The position numbers and the translations under genes were made by a program. A DNA stretch of 64,000 nucleotides from Pleodorina starrii (Eukaryota; Chlorophyta; Chlorophyceae; Chlamydomonadales; Volvocaceae). The notes under the pieces are model-generated. The model worked only from the letters and a program-made list of their open reading frames with translations, did not search any database and was not told the DNA's origin. Of this stretch, positions 22,601-35,400 are shown in pieces (within the stretch, counting starts at the first letter, position 1; each line of letters begins with the position of its first letter). The stretch is taken from assembly GCA_030267565.1 (NCBI GenBank), contig BRXU01000059.1, positions 135,001 through 199,000 on the forward strand. Direction: 5' to 3'.

Positions 22601-25600
22601 AATGTGGCTTTCATGGCGATGGTGCACTGGGATATGGGCGCGGGCTGGCAGGTGGGTGTGGAGGCCAGGGGGCGGGGACAGGAGGCTCCTGGGGTACCGT
22701 ACCCGGGTACTGGCTGCCCCGGCCTGACGGGGCCGGGGCTGGCCAGCAGCGGGCAGAGCAGCGGGTGTCAGAACGATGGCAGCGGGTGTAGCCGGGCTGC
22801 TGTATGATCGGGGGAAGGGAGCCTGTTTCATTGGGGTTTTGTCGTGCGGCTGTTCGGTTCTCTGTTGGTCGCACCAGGCGGCCGGCCCCTTGTGCGTGTG
22901 TGACGGGTTGGTGGCCATTCGCTTCCCGCGGAGCTCCACAGCTGTCACCCACCCCTGGCTGCAGCTGTGTGCGCTGTGCGGGGCAGCCCGGCAGGGCGGG
23001 GCAGCCCGGCAGGACGCTGCCCATCTGGCTCGCTCGGGGCGCACTCTACCGCGTCACTGGGCGGCCGCCATTGTTCCTGGCGCAAAACGTGTCGAGCGAA
23101 ATCGGGCCTCCGTTTAACTTGGTCCCTTTGCGATTCTGGGCTAAGCGATTTCCTGTCTCAGCGTTGCTCTCAAACTTTCGCGTGCTCCCCTCCGTCCGGC
23201 TGCCGTGCATTTCCGGTCCACGCAGGCCGTCATGTCGAATAGCAACCTGGTGTTCACGTGCATCTTTGTGGCGGAGGCGGCGCTCAAGCTCACCGCCTTT
23301 GGGCCGCGCCACTACTTCCGTGACGGCTGGAACTGTTTCGACTTCTTCGTGGTGGTCGTGTCCGTGGCTTCGGTGGTGCTGGACTTCAGCAACACCCACG
23401 CCATCAGCTTCATGCCCGTGCTGAGGGTGCTGCGGGTGGTGCGTGTCATTCGCCTGATACGACATGTAAGTAGGCAGCCCCCCCGCGCAGCCCCGTTTGC
23501 GAACGCCGTCTCCGTCCCTCCGCTACGGTATCTTGTTTTACCCCGCGCGGCACCGCACTGCGAGGCGCCAACCCGCCGTCGGCCCTGATGCAACCGGGCT
23601 CCCCGTCCGGACCCCTGGGTTGCCCTGTAACCTTGCTTCACCTGGCCTGGTCCGGCTGGTCTGGCTTGGCTGGCCTGGCTTGGCTGTGTGCCCATCTGCA
23701 CGCACGTTCTCGCGCCATGCCTCCTGCATGAGCATCCGCTGTTGCTGCAGCAGCAGCTTGCAGACCCGGTAGTCATGACGGTCGTGACTGAGCCGCGTTG
23801 TTGCATCTGGCCCTAAGCCCTACACACGCGCTGCCCTTGGCCCTGTGCGCTGTCGCTGTTTGGCTGCTGCAGGCCCGCGGCATGCAGAAGCTGGTGCGCA
23901 CCCTCATCACCTCGCTGCCGGCTCTGACCAACGTGGGCGGCGTGATGCTCATCTTCTTCTTCGTGTTCGCCGTCATTGGCGTCAACCTGTTTGCGGGCAT
24001 CAAGCAGGGCGAGGCGCTGGACGGTCACGCCAACTTCGACAACTTCCCCAATGCAATGCTGCTGCTGTTCAGGTGGGGTGCGCGAGGAGGGAAGCTTTGA
24101 GGGGGCAGGGGATGGGATGGAGGAGAGGAGAAATACGAACATATGACCGCAGCCAGCCTACGACCGCAACCAGCCCAGTGCGCCGGCCTGTTGAGCGCGG
24201 GCCCCGCGGTACCCACCGTGCGCTGTCCATCCCTGTAGTCGCCGTGATCCGTACCGCCGAACCTGTCGCGCATCCATGGGCGAGGAGTTCAGCCAGCCGG
24301 CGTGCCGCCCGCCCGCCAGCGAGCCACATCTTCAAAGGTACCTCCCCGCATCCGCCCATCAAACTCGTCGTGACCCTCATTCCCTTTCAATTCCACCCGC
24401 CGCGCCCTTCCCTCCTCCTCCCCTCCCCCCAGGATGCTGACGGGCGAGGGCTGGGACGCTGTGATGCAGGACTGCATGCGCATGGACGGCTGCGTGCTGG
24501 TGCTGCAGGACATCAACGTCACCCTCCCCGACTCCGCCTCCGCCGCCACCACCACCACCGCCTCCACCACCCCCGAAGCCCTCGCCGCCGCCGCCGCCGT
24601 CATCACCCTGACCGGCGGCACCTACCTGGACCCCTCCGACCCGCTGCTGGCCTCCCTGCCCGCCAACGCCACCGACAACCAGTGCCCCTTGAGCGCTGTC
24701 GCCGCCATCGTCTACTTCCCGCTCTTCGTGGTGCTCTGCACCTTCATCCTGCTGCAGCTGGTCATTGCCGTCCTGCTGGAGAACCTGGTGGAGGAGGACG
24801 ACAGCGAAGAGGAGGAGGCGGCGCGGCCGGTGCCCCAATCGGTGATCGAGAGCTTCACGGGGGCGTGGGCCGCAGCCGCAGCCGAGGCTGCCGCCGCGGG
24901 TGAACTTGGCAGCGGCAGAGGGCGGGGCCGGCGGCGGCGCGGCCTGTTGCCCGTGGGCCGGCTGCCTGGAGTGCTGGTGGAGAGCGAGCCGCCGCTGGGT
25001 GCCCGTGGAAGCGCCAACCCGCGGCAGGAGGTGCACCAGCGGCTGCTGCGGATGCGGGTCCCGCTATACGAGGGCAACCAGGTGACCTCGGCTTAGTTTA
25101 CCGGGACGTGTGGGGCGAGGGGGAAGGGCAGGGCGTGGAGGAAGGGCATTGGCGCTGGGGCGTGGAAGAATGGAGACGGGGAGGCGGTTCGGGAAGGGAT
25201 GGGGGCCACGGAACGGGGGGAGGTGGCCGCGGGAGCGACGACAATGGCCGTGGGCTAGCTGAGCACAGCGCCAGGGAAGGCGCCGCTGCCCCTCCCCCTC
25301 GAGCCCCGCGGCGCGCGCCTGGGGCCCGGAAGGGAGCTTCCCAATCCGGCGAGGCGGGGTGCGCCAGTCGTGAGCGCTTCGACACACGACTACGCAGACG
25401 CCGGCATCTGTCCGCACATTACGGGCGGCCATTAGCCCAGTGCGGACAGATGCCCCGTCCCAGCCCGCCAACGGCTCGGGTCAGTCCCTTCAGCGAGCCC
25501 TGGGGTCCCGAACCTTCCGGTCCCCGCACCTTCCTGTGCGCCCTCTCATCCCCCTTCCCCGCCCCCCCTTCCTCCTCACCTTCCTGCTTCCTCCCTCCGC

Positions 25601-26828
25601 TCCCCCTCCCCCCTTTCCCCCTCCCCAGGTGTCGTTCATCGAGGTGCTTCACGCGCTGACGGGCAGCCTCTGCGGAACCGACCTGCCGGCCCCGGTGCTG
25701 GAGAACATGCAACGCAAGCTCAGCAAGCGCCTTCCCCAAGACGAGCCGCACGTCATGTACACCGCGGCGCATGTGAGTTGACAAAGAGGAGTGTGAGGCG
25801 AGGTGGCCGTTGAAGACGACCGAGAGCGACCGGCTTGGGCTCGGGTTGGGGCTTGGGTGACCGTGGCGCCCCACGGCTGCCTCGGGCCCGCTGCTGTGTT
25901 GCTGCTGCGGGCCCGCTTCTGTGGGAGGGAACCCGGGGACGGAGGAGGGCCGCGTCTGCAGGTTTTGAGGGTTTTAGGGTTGGTCCAAGCGCTTGGGGTT
26001 GATCCAGGGAGGGACGCACGGCGGGACGACGATTGCGGCCAGCGTCTGCTGCCCGGCAACTGCTCGTACGGTATTGCCACAATAGCCGCTCTGGAGGCAT
26101 CCCAACCCCATCCACCCCACCTAACCCTAACCCGTGCACTTTTCCCGCAAGCCGTTTCGCAACGCCTTTTGTCAGGCGCCGGGCGCCTGAGATGGGACCA
26201 TACGTTCCATCCCAACTTCCCCGCCCCCGCCCCCCGCCGCCCGCGCGCTGCTGCTTCGCCCGGATGCCCCGCCTGGATGTCCCCTGCGCCCCTGAAGTAC
26301 CATGCGGCAACAACGGTGGCGGCAGCGGTCCGCGGCTTTGTGCTGCGTCACCAGTTCGGGGAGAAGGTGGCGGCGTTTGACGCCAAGGAGGAGCAGCGGC
26401 GGCTGAGACGACAAAACAAGCGCAGGCCGCAGCAGCAGCCCCAACCTCAGCAGCAGCAGCCGCAGCCGCAGCCTGCCGCCGCGGGGAGCTCCTCAGCCCC
26501 GACACAGCAGCCGCACCACGCGACATCCTCGTCCGTGGGCTGGCTCGTCTGGCTTCTCGGTCTCTCGCGTCCGGCGCCTCCTCCGCCTCCCAGCACCCCG
26601 GCGCTGGCGGTAGCGGCCCCTCCCAGGCCCCACCCCCAGCGCTCATTGCTCTCCCAGTCGCTGCGCTACCTCGTCCGCCTGCCTCTGGCCTACGCGACCA
26701 GCTCGGTGGTGGCCGTTATTCGGGGCTTCCTGTGCCACAGACCCGCTGCTGCGGTTCAGCCGGCTGGGTTCGTTGCCGGGGACCAACAGCAGCAACAGCA
26801 GCAGCAGCTTACCCAGCCGCCGGCGTAG
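12459..26828 (+). CDS. Four-domain voltage-gated cation channel alpha subunit, S/E/S/E filter (paralogue A)
   Basis: Eighteen exons close in frame to 2251 residues: 12459-12530, 12610-12910, 13078-13211, 13970-14094, 14408-14571, 15026-15300, 15653-15853, 16283-16563, 17273-17557, 18026-18388, 18984-21275, 21797-22031, 22388-22651, 23226-23465, 23873-24072, 24433-25081, 25629-25772 and 26298-26828. Each of four repeats has S1-S6, an Arg-rich S4 (for example IRAFRAMRPLRAINRVK in I and LRVLRVVRVIRLIR in IV) and a pore loop. Filter residues are Ser325 (TLSGW), Glu732 (TGENW), Ser1523 (TLSLW) and Glu1816 (TGEGW); calcium channels have Glu in all four. The II-III linker (about 775-1250) is Ala/Gln/His-rich. 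After IVS6 the Cav signature EPPLG...VSFIEVLHAL is present but the EF-like loop is Ala/Arg-rich. An IQ-like helix (AAAVRGFVLRHQF) and a polyQ tail follow. It acts in a membrane, plasma or flagellar. The first exon is the least certain. Confidence 0.88.
16595..16652 (+). repeat. (GT)n microsatellite in channel intron
   Basis: About 29 GT dinucleotides begin roughly 30 bases after the donor of the exon ending at 16563. Confidence 0.97.
17558..17602 (+). repeat. 15-bp tandem repeat containing the 5' splice site
   Basis: GTGAGTAACGGTGCC is repeated three times, starting at the first base of the intron after the exon ending at 17557. Every unit is therefore a plausible donor. The minus-strand paralogue has GTGAGTAACGGTAACGG at the same intron (41937 downward), so the donor sequence itself is conserved but not triplicated there. 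Confidence 0.95.
21575..21671. repeat. 41-bp intronic inverted repeat
   Basis: Arms 21575-21616 and 21631-21671 are perfectly complementary except for one bulged C, with a 14-base loop. It lies in the channel intron 21276-21796. Possible MITE or small-RNA precursor. Confidence 0.93.
25403..25454. repeat. 14-bp intronic inverted repeat
   Basis: GGCATCTGTCCGCA at 25403-25416 and its exact complement at 25441-25454 are separated by 24 bases, inside the intron 25082-25628 of the plus-strand channel. Confidence 0.85.
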
Positions 26829-29800
26829 CAGCTGCAGGCGGTGTGGCAGCACTGCAGCCGGAGCAGCGGCAACGGGAGGCTCCCCGCGGAGCCTTACCGC
26901 CCGGTTGCGGATGCGGTTACGGCAGCATGTGATGACCGCAGCGGCACGCGGGCCGCAGCGTGATGCCACCACATACACGTGGTGTCCGTGCGTGCGTGCA
27001 TATGCACATCGTGCACATTTTTTTCTGCTGGAATGTAGGGTCGCGGCGTTCCCGTCTGTGGGATTCATCCGGGAGGCGCTGGGTTATCCGGGGCTTCTCG
27101 CTTGGGCAGTGGGGCTTACGATCTGTGGAGTTGCCATAGCGCCGGTGTTTCGACAACGGCATGTTGGGCGAGGATAGCGCCAGCACCTCCCGGCTGTTAT
27201 AGAGGCCATGGAAGCACATCATATAGGGCGCAGAATTCGAATGTGCGGGCGTGGGTGCCGTTTGCGCGCTTGTTGCTGATTGATTCGTTGCTGGAGGGCG
27301 CGCGAAAACATCATATGCGCGTTTGACAATTTTAAGGTGCGGGGCTTTCGGAATGCAATATGGGCGTCCATTGCGCCGCGTGATGTTAGTTAGTTGCGCT
27401 GCTGCAGCTGCTGCGACATGCACATATACCAGTACGTCTTGCATTAAACTATGATCGACGGAATATAGCGCGACCCTGCGCCCATGCAACTGTCATTGCC
27501 TGTGAATGACTGGTAGTTGTTGACGGGCGGTAATGACCTGGGTGGAGCAAGCGTGGGTTTAGGTGACCAGTACGGCAGGTTACGGCAGTTTGCTGAGCGC
27601 GCGGGGTGCGGCATGATGTCCAGGGGACGTGAAGTGAGAACGTTGGTGCGAGAGGAGGGGGAAGCGACGAGGACATACGGTAGTACTGACGGGAGCTTAT
27701 CTATTGGTGTGAGCGTTGGGATGTTCGGATGGCCACTACTGCGCACATGCCATACCGGTATGTGCGGCGCACACACCTCAAACCCAACCCTACTGTCTGT
27801 GCCGACGTTCTGAGTGAGCGGTTGAGCGAAGGCAGGGCATCAACGATGGCATCATCCGCAACAGACCACACAGGTGGGGGCCCCGGCGGGCGGGGGGAGA
27901 CCTTACGATGAATGTGCAGGAGCTCGGAGAGGTGGGTGGGTGGGTGGGTAGCGCTGTGGGGCTTTGTGCGCACATCTGCGTCTGGCTGGCTTGAGATGAG
28001 GCGAAGGTGCATGGCAGCATGCCAGCGTGGTTGTCTGGGATGGCGGTCATGTCGATCGCGGGCGGGGGGGCGGGGGGGGACAAGCCCAGGGGGGAATCAG
28101 CGCAGCTGCAGACGCAGTGTCGTCGCAACTTAAGTGGCGGTCACCGGCGCGGAGAGGACGGCAGTGGGAACGGCGAGGAGGGCAGTGGTATTGCGGCGGC
28201 CCGGGAAGGGGATTGTGCTGCGCAATGCGACAACAGGTATCAATATGGCAGCGGGTCGACCGGCTATGAAGGTGATCAGTTTGCGCATTTAGCATTTAGC
28301 ATTTATATTTGGTTCAAACGATATGAGCTGTGAGTTGTTGTGATCATCACGCGCGTCCCGTTACTGTTCGTGTTGTTGAACTAGGAAGCTGTTGGCAGCT
28401 GGCAGTTTTAGTGTACTGGCCTGCCGTACACAACCTGCACCGTCGACACGGTGCTGTGAGTGCGAGACGTGCAAGTTACGTGCCGTCGTGGTCAGTCGTA
28501 AGTGTCATCTTGATATTTGCGAAATTTTGTCTTCAAGAGCCTCGCTCTTGTGCTGTATGCGTTTGAAGGCGACTCGGTGCTTCCTGCCACAGACGAAGGA
28601 CGTTGATGACTGACCCCTTACCTTCGGCTTACATTTGATGTCACCCGCCTGATTAAGTACGGTAGTTTATTCCTTCGTAAGCAACTGCTGGGCCGATGTC
28701 CTATGGGAGAGTGTGGTCGGGTTGGGCGGGTAGGGAAAATGACCCAATGTGACTCGTTGTGCGTTGGCGCGTCGGTTTGTCCTGCCGTCCTTTCAGATGC
28801 CTGTCCCATGTCCCAACCTGCAAACTCGCACACGGGTATTGACCTCTTCGTACACGACGGTCGGCTTATCAGGACTCTGACCCATCAACAACGTACAAAG
28901 ACGGCCAGCAGAGCCTGCTCGCTGTAACTGAAGATGCGCTTTGCTGCTGCTGCTGCTGCTGGGAGGCCCGCGTTCTGGGGCTCCTGTGAGGGCGCCACTC
29001 ATCCGTAAGTGCCTGCTGCATACCGCCGAGATACCGTACTTGGGTGACAAAGTCTTTGTCGGACGGGACGCATCTCGTTTGTCTGCTTGTTTTGTTTGTG
29101 CACCATCTCCTAGAATCTGGTTGGTGTGCTAAGGGTTCGACTTTGGCGTCTGCACGCATCTGCAAGAAAGGTTCGGCGTCCTGAACCACCCGTGGGGCGA
29201 CACTCCTCCTCCTCCCTCCTCGTGCAAGCGTGTGCGTGTGTGCCCGTGTGTGTGAATGCGTGCTGCATCATCCAGTCGTTATAAGAACATGCATACGGCA
29301 GGCATCCGCGGTCCACCTACCTGCAAACCTGAACCGATGCTGTCGGGAGTTCGGGACGCCCAGCGCCTGACACCAGCTGACCTCACCTCACCTGACCTGA
29401 CGCGCCTGTGCCACGATACACATGCGCTGTAATGAAAACCCCTTCCGCTTCACGTCAAGTGTCACCAGGCGGGTTGTTGGTGGTTAAGAAGGGGTTAAAG
29501 TCCGATGGCCCCCTGGCAGTACCGTACCACCCGTGACCGACACCGCGAAGTTGCGAAAGATGGGCCGCAACCCGGAAGTGAAGTCGCAGCCGTTACCGGT
29601 ACCTAGCTGGGCCGCAGCTGTCAGCCTGTCCCCGGAGCCGCTGCCACCTTTGCCTTGGATCGATCTGCCCCCCCCCCCGTCGCGCCTCCCGTCTTCCTAG
29701 GGGCTTTCAAAGGACGTGCGCAGCGAACAGGGACTCGGTGCGCTCCCCTGCACTGGTTGGTTGGTTTGGGGCCCCTGCAGCGATCTGGCCTGCCGCCAGG

Positions 29801-30962
29801 TCATGGGTCAGTCGGTCATGCTCGACACTCACAACGGTGGGAAAGGAGCCTGTGCTTCTTTCTGACCGCAAATCAATGTAAAGCCGGACCCCTTGTTAAG
29901 CGGGGGAGTCGCCGCTGCTTTTCAGAGACACGTACACAGCCGCATTAAATGAGCCAGCAACGCAACCCGCGCGCCTACCGTATTTGCCTAGGGCTAGACG
30001 TCAACAAAACGCCTCTTAAGCACGATGCTCAAAAAACCTAGGGAAGACCCCCACTACACCTTCGCCTCCCCCCCAATCAAGCTACCATGGGCGGTCTGGA
30101 GCCCGCTGTCACAACGGGCTGCAGCTCCATCAAAGCCCGCCAACGAAACAACTGTGTTGTAATGCCTTCAACTCTGAGGCCGCGACGCGCCGATGGAGGC
30201 AGTGGCCAAGCATCCTCGCACACAGGTTGCCGCTGCCAGCCCCCCACCCCCCCACCCACCACCACCACCCCGGGAGCTCCACACAGCCAGGCAGCCACCA
30301 CGGCAGCCCCGCGGCACCGCCGCCACAGGCGACCAGTCGGCCACGGGAGCAAACCCCGACAGTGGACAGCGGAGGTGCGGCAGCCTCATCTAACCGCATG
30401 GACAAACCGCGGCCCGGTGCCCAGGGGGCGGGGGTGGGGCGGGGGGCGCTCCTGCCTACCCCAGCCCGTGCCCTTATACCCTAAGGCCCGATACACCCGT
30501 CCGCCCCGGTCCGTGCGCCCCCCGGTCCAGGAGCCTGCAGGGCCGCCATCCAGTGATCGACGAGGGGGTGCAACCTAGGGCCGCGCGACACGAACACTGC
30601 TGCCTGTGAGGCGGCCAAGTCCAACCGGAAGAAACAAAGGAAGCGAAAGGCGCTCCTCCGCTCTCGTTGTCGGACGGACGCCTGGCCGTCTGAATCGAGC
30701 GACAACAACCGCACCGGCCACATACCGGTATCACACACGTCCAACGGCCCGGTGTGTGTCTACACAGCCAACGACTTTGTAAGGAAGGGGGCAGTCAGTC
30801 AGTTCTCGCAGCCGCGCATATCGTGTCGGCCCTTATCGGCCCCGCATGCACTACTCTCCGCGAAACCACGACACGTCGCCGCGTCTTTTCTCTCGAATTC
30901 TCCCTCGCCAGCTCTAAACATGACAAGACAAGCGTCTGGGGCGTACACCACAAGGGGGGCAG
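26829..30962. other. Intergenic region between convergent channels, left half
   Basis: No exon or RNA gene is recognised on either strand. Open frames are short and lack family motifs. ATACCGGTAT occurs at 27752-27761 inside a larger imperfect palindrome (27741-27771) and again at 30722-30731. Small pyrimidine- or purine-rich tracts are common. 3' UTRs of the plus-strand channel must lie at the left end, but no clear TGTAA signal was found close to its stop codon. Confidence 0.5.
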
Positions 30963-31095
30963 CCACACCACACCACACCACACCACACCACACCACACCA
31001 CACCACACCACACCACACCACACCACACCACACCACACCACACCACACCACACCACACCGTACCATACCACACCATACCACACCGCACCATACCA
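30963..31095. repeat. (CACAC)n pentamer satellite
   Basis: About twenty perfect CCACA pentamers run to about 31060, followed by degenerate units containing CCATA and CCGTA. The array is not inside any recognised gene. Confidence 0.96.
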
Positions 31096-32493
31096 TGCTG
31101 TTTCCAGTAATCTGACGCGCACTTACGGCTCCCTTGGAGCCCGACATCGACCTCCGGGTGCACAAACCACAGGGCCCGCCACCCCCTACCGGTCGGTCAC
31201 CCGCACGTTTCTTCCAGTGGTGCGGGCGGGAGCGGGACTGCGGGAGCGGAGGGCCGCGAGAGACCCCCTCCCCCCGGCTCCTCACACGCAGCGGCGGCGG
31301 CGGCGGCGCCCATCAACATGCATAAATGGTCATGAATTCGTGCGCGCGCACATACGGATGCAAGGAGGAGCGTTCAATAACGCCGGAAGTCAAGCAGCAG
31401 CTTTGCATGGAGATGTACTGCCTACGGTACCTTCAAATGCAAAATCGTCTGGTTGTGACATGGCAGGGCGTGACAAGACGAGAGACACACACACAGGGGG
31501 GCAGTCAGTTCTTCGTCGAATCGGTGCGCGCGGATCGGCCACTACGCAGCGCTGCCCAACACTCAGCACTGCCAAAAGCCCACAACGCATACTTCAGAGC
31601 CCGACCAAGTGGGCCGCACTCAGTGCTTGCTGCACACGCCCATTCGTTGTCTGATGCTGCCCCCCGCGTCACTTGTGATACGGCATGCCTACGATGGGGT
31701 CCGGCTGGGGTCCGGCTTGCTCCGCAGTGCTTGCAGTACACAAAACCCCAAATAACCCGGTCGCCCGGTCGCCCTACGCCCCGCCAGCCTCATGGCTACT
31801 CCTCGCTCCGCTGTCACGCGGCCAGGTTGGCGTGTGGAGGCTTGCGACTGCGCTGCCATCCGTCCAAGCAACAGGCGTCAACTCGCCAACTCGGGGCACC
31901 CACCTACACCCCCCCCGCAGACAGGAAGGATTTTTTCGGATTCGATAACGTTACGGGCTCCGGCCTATACGTGGATAACCCCCCCCCCCCGGGATAGAAA
32001 CATGCAGCGACAGCGACTGGCAACAGCGCGGCCTACCCGCCGCCTCCGCCGCCGCCTCCGTCTCTGAAGGGCGCCTTTGAGATCCAGGCGAGGCGCGGAC
32101 CAAACATGCAGCAACGAGCAGTCCCTGAACCTAACCCCCGGGCCCCAGCTGAAAACCGTCCCGGCGTCGATGCCGCCAGCGCTTCCCGCTGTACCCCTGT
32201 CGATTACCCCTGTCCAAACCAGTTCAAACCCGGCGCAGCGCTTCCCGCTGTACCCCTGTCGTTTACGCCTGTCCATGCAGCAACATCAGGACAACCCAAT
32301 ACATGTGCCCCCTGCCTGCCTGCCTGCGCTCGAATTGCACCCTGCAAACATTCCAGGAACCCCTCGCAACCGTCCCCTCTTCGTTTCCTTTCCCCTCTCC
32401 GTTCTACCCTACGCCCCCGACCAGCGCACACACACGCACACACGCACGCACGCACACATGCATGCGCTCAGGATCTCACTCCAACGAGCCCTC
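31096..32493. other. Intergenic region between convergent channels, right half
   Basis: No gene is recognised. A copy of the GGCTCCGGCCTATACGTGGA repeat ends in a C-run and AG at 31953-32000, looking like a 3' splice region without a known exon. A segment around CGCTTCCCGCTGTACCCCTG is duplicated at about 32180-32218 and 32236-32276. The 3' UTR of the minus-strand channel should lie at the right end. Confidence 0.5.
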
Positions 32494-35400
32494 TCACGCC
32501 TCCCGCTCCCCTCCGGCTGCGGAGGATGCGTCCCGGGGTGGCTCTTGGACTGGCGCCGGTGGGGATGACGGAAGCACCGGCTCAGCCGCCATCTCCCCCA
32601 CCCCCTCCAGCCCCGGCGGCCTCCCCTCCTGCGCTTCACTGTCTTGCTTCTGCTGCTGCTGCTGTGGCGGATGCTGTGGCGGATGCTGCTGCTGCTGCTT
32701 CTTCCCCGCCGCCGCGGCCCTCGCCAGCTTCATCTCCTGCTCCCTCTGGCGCATGTTGTGCCGAGCCAGGAAGCCCTGTACGGCCGCCTTGACGTACAGC
32801 GCCGCGTGGAAGTGGGCGGCGGTGTACTTGGGGAAGACCTGGCCGCCGCCCGGCAGTCGCCGCAGGTAGCGGCCGATGATGCGCTCCTCCTCAATCTCGG
32901 GTAGCTCGGTGCCAGCCAGCCGCCCCGCCAGCGCGTGCAGGGTCTCCAGGAAGGTGACCTGCGCGGAGGGAGGGAGGTGGGCCGAATTCGGGTTGAGCGT
33001 GAAATGCTGTACTGGTAGAGGTGGTTGTCTGGTATTGGTTGTAGTAGCCAGTGGTTTGGGCAGGGTGGGTTCGGGTGGGCCGAATGGGGAGCCGGCCTCA
33101 CCTTGTTGTTCTGGTGCACCGGGATGTCCACCGACAAGATGATGGTCTGGATGGCGCTCCGATTGGGCATCCCCCGGGTGCCCAGCGGCGGCTCCAGCTC
33201 GCCGATCAACAGCGGCAACTCGGAAGCGTGGATGGCGCCGCTGGCCGCCGGGTCCACTGCGCCCCACGCGTCCACGAATGCACCCACGATGCTTCGACTG
33301 ACGGGCAGTGCCTCATCCGCCTCCTCCACCATCATATTTTCCAAGATGACCGCGATCACCAAGTTGAGCAAGATGAAACCGCACAGGATGACGAAGGTGG
33401 GAAAGTACAGCACTGCCACGGCGGGGCTGATGGCGCACTGGTTGTCGGTGGCATTGGCGGGCAGGGAGGACAGCAGCGGGTCGGAGGGGTCCAGGTAGGT
33501 GCCCGCCTCTAGGGTGATGACGGCGGCGGGGGTGGTGAGGGAGGAGGGAAGGGGGGAGGATAGGGAGACGGCAGGGGTGGTGATGTTGGTGGTGGTGGTG
33601 ATGCGCACGCAGCCGCGGGTGACCATGCAGTCGAGCATGATGCCGTCCCAGCTCTCGCCCGTGATGATCCTGTGGGAGGAGGGAGGCGGGGGAGGGGGGT
33701 GGGTCTGAGCTTGATTGAATACCGTGATCCTTAAATCAAAGCGGGCCACATAATTGAAGGAACGATGTGTGTAGTGAATCGACGTGGGTCAATGTGGGTC
33801 AATGTGGGTCAATGCGGGTCAATGTGGGTCGATGCGGGTCAATGCGGGTCAATGTGGGTCAATGTGGGTCAATGCGGGTCGATGCGGGTCAATGTGGGTC
33901 AATGTGTGTCGATGTGTGTCGATGTGTGTCGATGTGGGTCGATGTGGGTCGATGCGGGTCGATGCGGGTCAATGCGGGTCAATGCGGGTCAATGTGGGTC
34001 AATGTGGGTCGATGCGGGTCAATGTGGGTCGATGCGGGTCGATGCGGGTCAATGTGGGTCAATGTGGGTCAATGCGGGTCAATGCGGGTCAATGTGGGTC
34101 GATGCGGGTCAATGTGGGTCGATGCGGGTCAATGTGGGTCAATATGGGTCAATGCGGGTCAATGCGGGTCACTGCGGGTCAATGTGGGTCACTGCGGGTC
34201 AATGTGGGTCAATGTGGGTCAATGTGGGTCGATGCGGGTCAATGTGGGTCAATGTGGGTCAATGCGGGTCAATGCGGGTCGATGTGGGTCGATGTGGGTC
34301 GATGTGGGTCGATGTGGGTCAACGTGGGTCAATGTGGGTCGATGCGGGTCAATGTGGGTCAATGTGGGTCAATGTGGGTCGATGCGGGTCAATGCGGGTC
34401 AATGTGGGTCAATGTGGGTCAATGTGGGTCGATGCGGGTCAATGTGGGTCAATGTGTGTCGATGTGGGTCGATGCGGGTCGATGTGGGTCGATATGGGCC
34501 GATGTGGATCAATGTGGGTCAATGTGGGTCGATGTGGGTCAATGTGGGTCAATGTGGGTCGATGTGGATCGATGTGGGTCGATGTGGGTCGATATGGGTC
34601 GATGCGGGTCAATGTGGGTCAATGTGGGTCAATGTGGGTCAATATGGGTCAATGCGGGTCAATGCGGGTCACCGCGGGTCAATGTGGGTCAATGTGGGTC
34701 AATGTGGGTCGATGCGGGTCAATGTGGGTCAATGTGGGTCAATGTGTGTCGATGTGGGTCAATGTGTGTCGATGTGGGTCAATGTGGGTCAATGTGGGTC
34801 GATGTGAATCGATGTGGGTCGATGTGGGTCGATATGGGTCGATGTGGGTCAATGCGGGTCAATGTGGGTCGATGCGGGTCAATGTGGGTCGATGCGGGTC
34901 AATGTGGGTCAATGTGGGTCAATGTGGGTCGATGCGGGTCAATGCGGGTCAATGTGGGTCGATGCGGGTCAATGCGGGTCAATGCGGGTCAATGCGGGTC
35001 AATGTGGGTCAATGCGGGTCAATGTGGGTCAATGTGGGTCGATGCGGGTCAATGTGGGTCAATGTGGGTCAATGTGGGTCGATGCGGGTCAATGCGGGTC
35101 AATGCGGGTCAATGTGGGTCAATGCGGGTCAATGCGGGTCAATGTGGGTCAATGTGGGTCAATGCGGGTCAATGTGGGTCAATGTGGGTCAATGTGGGTC
35201 GATGCGGGTCAATGTGGGTCAATGTGGGTCAATGTGGGTCGATGCGGGTCAATGTCGGTCAATGCGGGTCAATGCGGGTCAATGTGGGTCGATGCGGGTC
35301 AATGCGGGTCAATGTGGGTCAATGCGGGTCAATGTGGGTCAATGCGGGTCAATGTGGGTCAATGTGGGTCAATGTGGGTCGATGCGGGTCAATGTGGGTC

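Noticed and set aside
30752..31654. 300-codon open frame with poly His-Thr-Pro
   Set aside because: Produced by the CCACA satellite; no recognisable domain on either side and no splice support.
31326..31997. 223-codon open frame between the channels
   Set aside because: No domain, biased composition, and it runs through a dispersed repeat; kept only as a possible transcribed region in the family C finding.
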